DNA from: Gammaproteobacteria bacterium
GTDB lineage: Bacteria > Pseudomonadota > Gammaproteobacteria > Enterobacterales > Kangiellaceae
DNA length: 8,737 bases
Direction of reading: 5' to 3'
Assembly: GCA_002401655.1 (NCBI GenBank)
Contig: NVTT01000017.1
Span: 6,883 to 15,619, forward strand
Part shown: in pieces, positions 1-6,643 of the stretch
Layout of the letters: every line of letters starts with the position of its first letter
How positions within the stretch are numbered: the first letter of the stretch is position 1
Position numbers and translations under genes: made by a program
The notes under the pieces: generated by a model
Told to the model about the DNA's origin: nothing
The model's input: the letters and a program-made list of their open reading frames with translations, nothing else
Database searches by the model: none

Positions 1-2
1 CT

Positions 3-827
3 TGTCAAAGCGAAAAACAGTTAATTGAACGAGGACAGGCGTTATTAAAATCTCATGATTGGCAAGCGTTGCTAATTACCCGAGGTGAGCATGGGATGAC
101 GCTTTTACGCCCCGATCAAGCTGAATTACATTTACCCGCGATCTCTAGAGAAGTCTTCGATGTTACCGGTGCAGGTGATACTGTAATTAGCACTTTAGCA
201 ACATCTCTTGCAGCAGGAAGTAGCATAGAAGAAGCCGTTACTTATGCCAATGCTGCTGCCGGTATTGCCGTTGGAAAATTAGGTACCGCAACCGTCGGCG
301 CTCATGAATTAAGAAGAAAATTACGGACTATGGGAAATGCTGGCTCTGGTAGTATGACCAAAGAACAGCTATTAACCGTCGTAGAAGAATCAAAGGCTCA
401 TGGAGAAAAAATAGTGATGACTAATGGCTGTTTTGATATTCTTCATGCGGGACATGTCAATTATTTACAACAAGCAAAAAAGATGGGTGATCGATTAATT
501 GTCGCAGTTAATAGTGATGAATCAGTTACGTCTTTAAAGGGGGAAGGTCGACCTGTAAACTCTTTAGAAAGGCGCATGTCTGTTTTAGCAGCCCTTGGTT
601 CCGTAGATTGGGTTGTTTCTTTTTCAGAAGACACACCAAAATCACTTATCTGCGATATTTTACCGGATGTTTTAGTAAAAGGTGGCGATTATAAAGTAGA
701 ACAAATTGCCGGTGCTGATTGTGTATTAGAAAATGGTGGTGATGTGGAAGTTGTAGAATTTATTGACGGAGTATCCACTAGCAAAATTATCGAATCTATT
801 CACTCTTCAAAAACAGCCTCGCAATAA
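3..827 (+). CDS. hldE: HldE, bifunctional heptose-7-phosphate kinase / heptose-1-phosphate adenylyltransferase (5'-truncated by window edge)
   Basis: HldE makes ADP-heptose for the inner core of lipopolysaccharide in the cytoplasm: the N-terminal ribokinase-like domain phosphorylates heptose 7-phosphate at C1, and the C-terminal nucleotidyltransferase domain adds AMP. The frame is open to the left edge, so the start lies outside; 274 codons are visible, against about 477 in the E. coli enzyme, so roughly 200 residues are missing. A TTG at 69 is an internal Leu, because the residues encoded before it ([15 protein letters not shown]) also match the family. The kinase end is seen in [10 protein letters not shown], whose Asp (177-179) is the PfkB catalytic base, followed by [13 protein letters not shown]. 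The second domain starts near 354 and shows [13 protein letters not shown] (HxGH motif at 444-455), VAVNSD, RPVN and VKGGDY. The identification is secure from close resemblance throughout. It is probably read through into the next gene, which starts 27-93 bp downstream. Confidence 0.97.
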   Translation, partial: CQSEKQLIERGQALLKSHDWQALLITRGEHGMTLLRPDQAELHLPAISREVFDVTGAGDTVISTLATSLAAGSSIEEAVTYANAAAGIAVGKLGTATVGAHELRRKLRTMGNAGSGSMTKEQLLTVVEESKAHGEKIVMTNGCFDILHAGHVNYLQQAKKMGDRLIVAVNSDESVTSLKGEGRPVNSLERRMSVLAALGSVDWVVSFSEDTPKSLICDILPDVLVKGGDYKVEQIAGADCVLENGGDVEVVEFIDGVSTSKIIESIHSSKTASQ

Positions 828-841
828 ATTCATTTATGCGT

Positions 842-857
842 AGGGAGTACGAGCATT
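842..857 (+). promoter_or_regulatory. Shine-Dalgarno-like AGGGAG followed by a candidate ATT start codon for the S41 peptidase
   Basis: AGGGAG (842-847) lies 7 nt before an ATT (855-857) that is in frame with the S41 peptidase. Between the hldE stop and the TTG at 921 this frame has no ATG, GTG or TTG. Translation from the ATT would add 22 residues, including the basic stretch KKFLKR, and complete an ordinary signal peptide. AUU initiation is rare but known (infC, pcnB in E. coli). A sequencing error or true initiation at TTG 921 cannot be excluded. Confidence 0.4.
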
Positions 858-920
858 AATCGTTTTAGTATTAATTATTTTAATAAAAAATTCTTAAAAC
901 GACTATTTAATGTATCGTTA

Positions 921-1850
921 TTGCTCCTATTAAGTACCTCATTTTTATCCGCAAAAGAATTTACCTCTGAAGAGTTACCCTCTGACAAATCACCCACCAA
1001 AAAGAAAGAAACTCTTTTACCGCTTAAAGAATTACAAACGTTTAGTGAAGTATTTCATCATATAAAAACAAGCTACCATAAAAATATTTCAGATGAAGAG
1101 TTAATTAACGCGGCTATATCAGGTATGTTAAATAAGCTAGGTAAACATACGCGTTACTATTCACAGCAAGAATTTTCTAAATTTAATGTCGCAAGTAATG
1201 GCGGGCGTACTGGCACTCTTTTACCCAGCGTAACATCTGAAAGATTACTTTCTCAAGTTGGCTACATTGCAATTAATCAATTCACAAAGAAAACCCCCTC
1301 AGAAGTTATTACTCACCTAAATCAATTAATCCAAGATCACGATACCAATAGATTGATCATTGATTTGAGAAACAATCTTGGTGGCGTACTTGATGCAAGC
1401 GTAGATGTTGCTAATTTGTTCTTAGACAAAGGTTTAATCTATTCTTCAAAAGGAAAATCTATCGAATCTAATAGAAAAGTAATCGCTGAAAGCCCAGCAA
1501 TTTTTAGAGATATCACCCTCCTAATAATCATGAATAGAGATTCTGCTTCTTCTAGCGAAATTTTGGCGGGCGCTTTACAAGATAACAAAAGAGCTATTAT
1601 TCTAGGCGAAATTTCCTATGGCAAAGGAACTATTCAAACGGTTTTTGCACTTAGAAATGGTGCTGGAATAAAGATGACCACTTCAGAATACTTCACCCCA
1701 AATGGCAATCAAATTCAAGGGAAAGGTATCGCGCCAGATATAATACTAGACACCAAAACCTTAACTCCCGACTTAGAACTTTCTATTTTTAATGACTTAC
1801 CAATTTATCAAGCGTATCTTTTACTAACGACTAAAATTAAAAAAAAATAA
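921..1850 (+). CDS. S41 family carboxy-terminal processing peptidase, exported, lacking the PDZ domain
   Basis: A Ser-Lys serine peptidase of the CtpA/Prc clan, expected in the periplasm. The core is intact: LIIDLRNNLGGVLDA (145-159), the nucleophile region NRDSASSSEILAGAL with Ser210, and SYGKGTIQ with Lys235. The 25-residue Ser-Lys spacing is usual for the family, and YFTPNGNQIQGKGIAPD follows as in CtpA. The N-terminal helical part (LKELQTFSEVFHHIKTSYH) and the HTRYYSQQEF motif are also present. Between that motif (about residue 85) and the post-PDZ strand VGYIAINQF (113) there are only about 28 residues, where relatives carry a PDZ domain of about 90 residues plus linkers. The protein is therefore PDZ-less. 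Coordinates use the first conventional start (TTG 921), but this leaves a signal peptide without its basic end; initiation at ATT 855 (331 residues) gives KKFLKR, then LFNVSLLLLLSTSFLSA, cleaved before KE. The next gene begins 8 bp after the stop. S41 genes beside yibQ are a recurrent gammaproteobacterial arrangement, usually with envC upstream. The natural substrate is unknown. Confidence 0.88.
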   Translation: MLLLSTSFLSAKEFTSEELPSDKSPTKKKETLLPLKELQTFSEVFHHIKTSYHKNISDEELINAAISGMLNKLGKHTRYYSQQEFSKFNVASNGGRTGTLLPSVTSERLLSQVGYIAINQFTKKTPSEVITHLNQLIQDHDTNRLIIDLRNNLGGVLDASVDVANLFLDKGLIYSSKGKSIESNRKVIAESPAIFRDITLLIIMNRDSASSSEILAGALQDNKRAIILGEISYGKGTIQTVFALRNGAGIKMTTSEYFTPNGNQIQGKGIAPDIILDTKTLTPDLELSIFNDLPIYQAYLLLTTKIKKK

Positions 1851-1858
1851 AAAAATAA

Positions 1859-2647
1859 ATGCCTATTTTAAAACTAATAATTTTAGCGCTAATATCAACC
1901 TCTTGCATAATGAACGTTGAAGCAGAAGATAGCTTTTTAAATCTTGATAAAAAACCAAAAATAGCCATTGTAATAGACGACCTCGGTGATAATCTAATCA
2001 TCGCTAAAAAGATAATAGCTCTTCAAGCAAAACTAACTCTTGGTATTCTACCGCAAACCCCTCAATCTAAAGAAATTGCTGAGTTAGCATATAAACAAGG
2101 GCATGAAATCATTTTGCATCTTCCAATGGAAGCCCATACTAGGCCTGACCTATTGGGTCCAGGAGCACTTTATTCAAGTATGAGTTTTGATGTGTTTTTA
2201 AAAACATTCCGAGATGACATAGCCTCAATCCCATACATATCGGGATTCAATAACCATATGGGAAGTTTATTAACTGAAGATAAATTAAAAATGGAATGGA
2301 TCATGGATGAAGCTAAAAATCATTCCCTTTATTTTTTAGACTCAAAAACCTCAGGAAACACTATCGCAAAAAAAATAGCTATCCAAAAAGGTATAAAATC
2401 ACTTAATCGCGATGTATTTTTAGATCACAGCACAAATCGAAATAACATGATGCTGCAATTGAAGCACTTAAAGTTTATTGCTAAAAGAAATGGACAGGCT
2501 GTTTTGATTTGCCACCCTTATCCTGAAACTCTAGCCTTTTTGCAGGAGAGTATTACGCTTCTTGACGATGAATTTAAGTTAGTTGTTTTGAGTGAATTGT
2601 TGGAAGTTGGGTATGAAATTGATGCTCAACCGTCCTTGGCTAAATAA
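1859..2647 (+). CDS. yibQ: Divergent polysaccharide deacetylase family protein (YibQ type), periplasmic
   Basis: The 262-residue product matches the divergent polysaccharide deacetylase family (DUF610, YibQ), a NodB-like fold found in the envelope of many Proteobacteria. Visible family motifs in order are IAIVIDDLGDN (36-45, with the Asp pair 40-41), GHEIILHLPMEA (81-92), GFNNHMGSLLTED (129-141), LYFLDSKT (157-164), DVFLDH (185-190) and the C-terminal CHPYPETL (218-225). These Asp and His residues are where metal and catalytic ligands would lie, although activity and substrate are not established for the family. Residues 1-22 form a signal peptide ending NVEA before ED. The Cys at 16 does not sit in a good lipobox (STSC), so a soluble periplasmic protein is more likely. 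The start is an ATG 8 bp after the S41 stop, in an A-rich junction with no visible Shine-Dalgarno, suggesting translational coupling. Family assignment is confident; the enzymatic role is not. Confidence 0.9.
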   Translation: MPILKLIILALISTSCIMNVEAEDSFLNLDKKPKIAIVIDDLGDNLIIAKKIIALQAKLTLGILPQTPQSKEIAELAYKQGHEIILHLPMEAHTRPDLLGPGALYSSMSFDVFLKTFRDDIASIPYISGFNNHMGSLLTEDKLKMEWIMDEAKNHSLYFLDSKTSGNTIAKKIAIQKGIKSLNRDVFLDHSTNRNNMMLQLKHLKFIAKRNGQAVLICHPYPETLAFLQESITLLDDEFKLVVLSELLEVGYEIDAQPSLAK

Positions 2648-2667
2648 TATTATTTTTTAACGTTTGG

Positions 2668-3057
2668 TTACTTATCACTAAGCTGTTCTAATAGAGAAAA
2701 AACATCTAAATTATTTTTAGAAACAAAAACCTTACCTCCAGTAGCACTCTTTAAATAATTAGGTCTAGCAAACTGCCATTCCTGCAGATCAGTACCATTT
2801 TTAATCACCAAAGTCATATCAAAAACTGGTAATAATTTTTTCATCATTATTTGTTTTTCAGAAACTATTTTTTCAATTTGTGAAACTTTTTTGTCATCAC
2901 TAAAATTAAGTATGATTGATCTATCTACAGCAAACAAAGTAATGCTTCGCTGTACTTGAACAGTTCCAACCGTACGGTGCTCGATATTTTCACATGATAC
3001 AAGCATGAGGCTAAAGAGTATAAAAAAGGCTCTCATAATGTTAATTTGTATTTTCAT
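2668..3057 (-). CDS. Small predicted lipoprotein of unknown function
   Basis: I do not recognise the family. The 129-residue product begins with a short N-region, a hydrophobic stretch (AFFILFSLML) and a good lipobox, LVSC, with the acylated Cys at residue 22. The residue after Cys is Glu rather than Asp, so by the Lol rule of enterics the mature protein of about 108 residues would go to the outer membrane. The mature part is mixed charged and hydrophobic, with no repeats, no further Cys and no obvious catalytic motif. It has alternating segments such as SITLFAVDRSIILNFSDD and MTLVIKNGTDLQEWQF that look like beta strands. The start is supported by AAAGGAG about 7 nt before the ATG. The gene follows the secreted protease in the same direction with a 76-bp gap that contains a hairpin, and it converges on yibQ with 20 bp between stops. 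A role tied to either neighbour is speculation. Confidence 0.75.
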   Translation of the reverse strand: MKIQINIMRAFFILFSLMLVSCENIEHRTVGTVQVQRSITLFAVDRSIILNFSDDKKVSQIEKIVSEKQIMMKKLLPVFDMTLVIKNGTDLQEWQFARPNYLKSATGGKVFVSKNNLDVFSLLEQLSDK

Positions 3058-3099
3058 TCAATCTCCTTTCGATTTTGCAATCTAAATATATAGAGTAAG

Positions 3100-3124
3100 T
3101 TAGCGTAATATATTACTACGCTAA
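3100..3124 (-). terminator. Hairpin after the protease gene, possible weak terminator
   Basis: An 8-bp perfect inverted repeat, TTAGCGTA (3100-3107) and TACGCTAA (3117-3124), with a 9-nt loop, sits 10 nt beyond the protease stop on the - strand. What follows on that strand (CTTACTCTATATATTTAG) is T-rich but not a clean T tract. It may stop or attenuate transcription between the protease and the lipoprotein gene, or may be a dyad operator for the latter. Confidence 0.4.
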
Positions 3125-3133
3125 TCTATTTAC

Positions 3134-5893
3134 TTATCTTCTTAATCTACGAGCCAACAGCACCAATGAAATAAAGAGAAAGCCCATTGAACCGCCGCCA
3201 TCGCTAGAAGGAGGTGGTGGCGGTGTGACTATTGGTCTGACAGTAATTGTCACAACTGCGTCACTGAATGCACCAGATGGATCTGTTACTGTCACGGTAA
3301 AAGTGAAATCAGTGTTGGTTGATACATCGGGAGCATCAAAAGAAGCGATTGCCGCGTCCGAGTTTATTATACTTACAGAAGGGCTACCCGTGGTTTGCGT
3401 CCAAAAATAAGTTAAAGTATCTCCATCGGGATCCGAGCTAGAGCTGGAGTCCATTGTCACGGTAGTTCCTTCGTCTACAGATTGGCTTGTGTTCGTAACA
3501 GCCGCAACTGGAGCATTATTATTATTTTCATCAGCAACATTAACTGTGATATTTGCAGTACTACTCGCACCAATTGAATCAGTAACTATTACTTCAAATA
3601 CTAATTCTGTAGCAGTTGAAACTTCTGGTGCTGTAAATGTGATAATTGCAGAATCCGTTGATGAAAGTTCAACACTAGTTCCTGAAAGCTGCTGCCAACC
3701 AAAAGTAATATCTTGACCGTCTGGATCACTACTTAAACTCGCATCCATCGTTACCAAGATATTTTCTACCACTTCTATATTTGATTCACTTAAAACAACT
3801 GTAGGTGCATCGTTAGGAACGGGAAACTCAATACCGACTACAGCATCAATCCAAGCCTCATCACTACCCCCTGAAACACTTTGATCTTTTACGTAAGACC
3901 ATTTGAGAGTATGAACCCCTGATGTTAATTCATAGTAAACAGTCGTCCAATCAATTTCGCCTGTTCTGACCTCTTTCTCAGCACCATCAATAGTAAAAAT
4001 GAATCGATCAAAACCCGTTTCAGAAGACACTTTATAAGCAAACGCTATAAAATTGAGAGTTGGATCAGTAAAGTCTTGCGTAACTTCTATCGAAGCCGTT
4101 TGATCATCGTTAACATTATCCGATTTAGCTGAAAAAGCGCCCTCTAAAACAGAACTTGTGGTAATTGACCAACTCGCGTCGACTCCGGCTGTCATTTCCC
4201 AATCCGAAGGTAACTCTCCATTTTCTGGGAATAACTCATCACCAGTATTATCTATAACGATTGATACACTATCACTGCTTGGGCATCCCAAAGAATCAGT
4301 TACAGTAACTTTTACATTGCCAGTAAATAAATAATCATAAACATAATTGATATCAGAACCTGCTAAATCTTCTTGGCTATTTTGATTGAAATCCCAACTG
4401 TAACTGTAAGGACCAGTTCCTCCAAAAGCGTTAGCGACGAAATTTAATGAATCCCCAATTGAACCAGTTGCAGGTGAACTTGTAACGTTTACCGTAGGAG
4501 CATCACACGCATTTCTTCCATCCAAAGATGAGACGCCTGTTGAAGCAGAATCTAGCCAAACTTTAGCCTGACCTGTTGCAACACCATTTCCTTCCCAATG
4601 GCTAGCTAATCTCCCGTACCAATCTGACGCAAATGGCGCTTGGCAAGAAGCACTGCCTCCACTTAAAGTACCGACGAGGTGATGATTTGCATTCCACAGA
4701 CCTGAACCCGACGAACCACCTTCTGTTGTACCATCCTCCCATGTTTGGATCAGTAAATGAGTTCCATCAGCATTTGATGTGCTAACAGTATAATTTGTTA
4801 CCGTAAGTGGATCATTTTCAAAACTAATCCGTTTTTCGTCACCCGATGGATGATGTATTCCAACGGCACTGTTTGGCGCTATGTCAGTTCTATCCCAACC
4901 AGCCCAATAGACATCAAATGATGAATCTGGAGCACTATTCAATTCCACTATTGCAAAATCTGAGTCAACTACACCTGAAGTTTCAGTGCCCGCTCTAAAC
5001 GTTGTACCCGTTTGAAACTGCGTTAATTGTCCATCAGGAGCACCACCACAGACTGAAGTTTCATAATTCCAATAAACAACGATTGATGAGTCCGATACTT
5101 CATCGACACCACAATGACCAGCGGTTAGAAATATCGGTGCTAGATCGTTGTTAGTGTTATTCATGAGCGTACCCGTACACAAGAAAGAAGAGCCATCAAT
5201 AGTTATCGTGTAACGCGCAACGGAACGAATCTCATTTCTCCAAGTATCCCCCTCAGGACAAACAACATCGTTATTACAACTGCCTGACTTAACCATTTGA
5301 GAGGAACGTATACTTCGATATCCTTGGCTAATACTATTTACATGAAAACTCAAGAGGCGTTTATATTTAGTGGGAACATTTATTTCTATTGTAATATTTT
5401 TAGATTCCAAAATTGGAGACCAAAGCTCTTTACTTTTATTGTTGTCTTTCTCTGTAAATGGACCGACTACGACTTTTTGATCTTGCGAGTAGAAAAATAA
5501 TTTTGCCCCGCGAGGTAAAAATAAGTTACTCAACCCTACATTGAATGATGTTGCCTGCTCTGAAGTAACAGTTAAACGCCAAATAGCTGTCGCACCTTGG
5601 GTTTCCCATTTTCCGAGATTATCAAAATTATCAATGCCGTCAACAGGCAAAGCGAAACGATACGGAAGTTTATTAGAATCTCTTTCTACATCATCAGCCA
5701 TAATCGAGACAAGATCCATTTTACTTGCTGTAATTCTCGGTGAATTACCTACTTTGTTTTTGAAAATTGAACTAGCTGGTCGATCTTGTATCGCCAATTC
5801 ATTTACGGTGGTATACGATTTAGCAATAGCTAGATTAGACAATAACGCCAAGCCAATGGTTAACGATATAAGACAATTTTTTCTGGTATTCAT
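3134..5893 (-). CDS. Secreted lysyl-endopeptidase-like S1 protease with PKD/REJ-type domains and GlyGly-CTERM tail
   Basis: A 919-residue pre-pro-protease. Residues 1-24 are a signal peptide (cut after LAIA), and about 25-202 are a propeptide ending MVK. The catalytic domain starts SGSCNNDVVCPEGD and closely follows Achromobacter protease I (lysyl endopeptidase) to about residue 460. The triad is His260 (LTAGHC), Asp312 (DSDFAIVEL) and Ser395 (GGSSGSG). All six cysteines of that enzyme's three disulfides are present (206, 212, 239, 261, 282, 417), and Asp424 in ASDWYGR matches its Lys-selecting pocket Asp. Next come a PKD domain (about 465-548), a MAM/jelly-roll-like domain (about 553-689) and two related PKD/REJ-like domains (695-788, 793-886). 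The tail is Pro-rich, then DGGGSMG, a hydrophobic helix and RRLRR: a GlyGly-CTERM signal, which in known systems is cut by rhombosortase after type II secretion. AGGTGA lies 4 nt before the ATG. It most likely degrades extracellular protein. No rhombosortase or T2SS gene is in the window. Confidence 0.93.
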   Translation of the reverse strand: MNTRKNCLISLTIGLALLSNLAIAKSYTTVNELAIQDRPASSIFKNKVGNSPRITASKMDLVSIMADDVERDSNKLPYRFALPVDGIDNFDNLGKWETQGATAIWRLTVTSEQATSFNVGLSNLFLPRGAKLFFYSQDQKVVVGPFTEKDNNKSKELWSPILESKNITIEINVPTKYKRLLSFHVNSISQGYRSIRSSQMVKSGSCNNDVVCPEGDTWRNEIRSVARYTITIDGSSFLCTGTLMNNTNNDLAPIFLTAGHCGVDEVSDSSIVVYWNYETSVCGGAPDGQLTQFQTGTTFRAGTETSGVVDSDFAIVELNSAPDSSFDVYWAGWDRTDIAPNSAVGIHHPSGDEKRISFENDPLTVTNYTVSTSNADGTHLLIQTWEDGTTEGGSSGSGLWNANHHLVGTLSGGSASCQAPFASDWYGRLASHWEGNGVATGQAKVWLDSASTGVSSLDGRNACDAPTVNVTSSPATGSIGDSLNFVANAFGGTGPYSYSWDFNQNSQEDLAGSDINYVYDYLFTGNVKVTVTDSLGCPSSDSVSIVIDNTGDELFPENGELPSDWEMTAGVDASWSITTSSVLEGAFSAKSDNVNDDQTASIEVTQDFTDPTLNFIAFAYKVSSETGFDRFIFTIDGAEKEVRTGEIDWTTVYYELTSGVHTLKWSYVKDQSVSGGSDEAWIDAVVGIEFPVPNDAPTVVLSESNIEVVENILVTMDASLSSDPDGQDITFGWQQLSGTSVELSSTDSAIITFTAPEVSTATELVFEVIVTDSIGASSTANITVNVADENNNNAPVAAVTNTSQSVDEGTTVTMDSSSSSDPDGDTLTYFWTQTTGSPSVSIINSDAAIASFDAPDVSTNTDFTFTVTVTDPSGAFSDAVVTITVRPIVTPPPPPSSDGGGSMGFLFISLVLLARRLRR
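3236..3811 (-). repeat. Tandem pair of PKD/REJ-like domains inside the protease
   Basis: Protein residues 695-788 and 793-886 are two copies of the same beta-sandwich domain with a 98-residue period. Aligned landmarks are DAPTVV and NAPVAA at the start, then SSDPDGQDITFGWQQ and SSDPDGDTLTYFWTQ, FTAPEVSTATELVFEVIVTDSIGA and FDAPDVSTNTDFTFTVTVTDPSGA (quoted here in part for orientation). The copies have diverged at the DNA level, so the duplication is old or was acquired as a domain pair. Such domains usually act as spacers or binding modules on secreted enzymes. Confidence 0.8.
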
Positions 5894-5939
5894 TTTTTCA
5901 CCTATTTAGAGCAATATTCTTGTTCGACGACTAGTTCTG

Positions 5940-5945
5940 ATTATA
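5940..5945 (-). promoter_or_regulatory. Candidate -10 element (TATAAT) for the protease gene
   Basis: On the - strand an exact TATAAT lies 46 nt upstream of the protease ATG, in the 112-bp gap after the DUF938 gene. No good TTGACA-like -35 lies at the proper spacing: TTAATT, 16 nt upstream, matches 3 of 6. An activator may therefore be needed. This is inference from sequence resemblance only. Confidence 0.35.
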
Positions 5946-6005
5946 GACTCAAAAGCATTACAATTAAGTAAATTATTCACAATATTGGAGGTTGAGACCC
6001 CAAAT

Positions 6006-6605
6006 TTAAGCAGACTCGTCTTTCTGCCAAACCAGAATCCGATTATTAGCCGGCATCTCATAATCTTGGATCAACTTCATTTCATGTTTCTCAGCTAAAC
6101 AGTTTACGGCCTCAAAATCCCTAATGCCTCTTTCTTCATCAATATCCTTTAACCACTGCTCAAACCTTTCATTGCTATCACTAGTAAATTTTCCATTATA
6201 ATTGAAAGGACCATACAGGATAAAAAGACCACCATTATCCAGAGTTTCACCAACGCCATGGAAGAAAGCTTGTACTGTGTACCAAGACATAATATGTACT
6301 GTATTGGCCGAATATATTGCACTATACTTATTTTTAGACCATTGATAGTTTAAGACATCTATTTCAATCGGACGTTCTATATTTTTTAATGATGTGTCCT
6401 CTATCCACTGATTGATCCCCCCATGATTCTCTTTCATATCACTGGTTTGCCAATGTAAATGCGGTAATTTTTCAGAGAAATAAACCGCATGTTGCCCTGT
6501 ACCGCTACCAACTTCTAATAGCTTATTTTTGTCTTTTAATAAAAGAGCAATAACCGACAAGATTGCATCTTTATTGTTTTCACAGGCTTGAGAAAAAGGT
6601 TTCAT
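6006..6605 (-). CDS. DUF938 family SAM-dependent methyltransferase
   Basis: A class I SAM-dependent methyltransferase fold of the DUF938 family, common in Proteobacteria; the substrate is unknown. The family signature is clear from the first residues: MKPFSQACENNKDAIL, then the SAM-binding glycine motif LLEVGSGTGQHAVYF (29-43), SDMKENHGGI, YSANTVHIMSW, LYGPFNYNGKFTSDSN, RGIRDFEAVN and the C-terminal MPANNRILVW. At 199 residues it has the usual full length. I start it at the ATG at 6605 because family members begin MKPFSxACxxNK. An in-frame ATG at 6629 would add eight residues that do not belong to the family pattern. AAGGA lies about 11 nt before the chosen start, slightly far. The gene lies downstream of groL behind a strong terminator, so it needs its own promoter or read-through. 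I see no convincing promoter in the short gap. Confidence 0.9.
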   Translation of the reverse strand: MKPFSQACENNKDAILSVIALLLKDKNKLLEVGSGTGQHAVYFSEKLPHLHWQTSDMKENHGGINQWIEDTSLKNIERPIEIDVLNYQWSKNKYSAIYSANTVHIMSWYTVQAFFHGVGETLDNGGLFILYGPFNYNGKFTSDSNERFEQWLKDIDEERGIRDFEAVNCLAEKHEMKLIQDYEMPANNRILVWQKDESA

Positions 6606-6643
6606 TGGATAGGTAATCCTTAAATGCATATTTCCGATATTCT

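Noticed and set aside
69..71. TTG as the start of the first gene
   Set aside because: The upstream codons in the same frame continue the HldE kinase domain, so the gene simply begins outside the window.
836..859. Seven-codon ATG frame (MRREYEH) after hldE, a possible leader peptide
   Set aside because: It is too short, has no ribosome binding site of its own, and overlaps the region that better serves as the S41 ribosome binding site.
2642..2655. AT-only palindrome AAATAATATTATTT at the yibQ stop, a possible bidirectional terminator
   Set aside because: A stem of A-T pairs with no real loop would be too unstable to be convincing; an AT-rich stop region gives such palindromes by chance.
3225..3716. 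+ strand open frames opposite the protease gene (3225-3410 and 3489-3716), and similar ones at 5297-5500 and 5541-5909
   Set aside because: They are antisense shadows of the protease gene, with compositions mirroring its Thr/Ser/Val-rich codons and no recognisable protein features.
5970..5985. TGTGA half site upstream of the protease, possible CRP binding
   Set aside because: Only one half site is present; the second half (TCACA at the right spacing) is missing.
5987..6001. Small hairpin GGGGT-CTCA-ACCTC (- strand) after DUF938
   Set aside because: The five-pair stem includes a wobble pair and no T tract follows, so it is not supported as a terminator.
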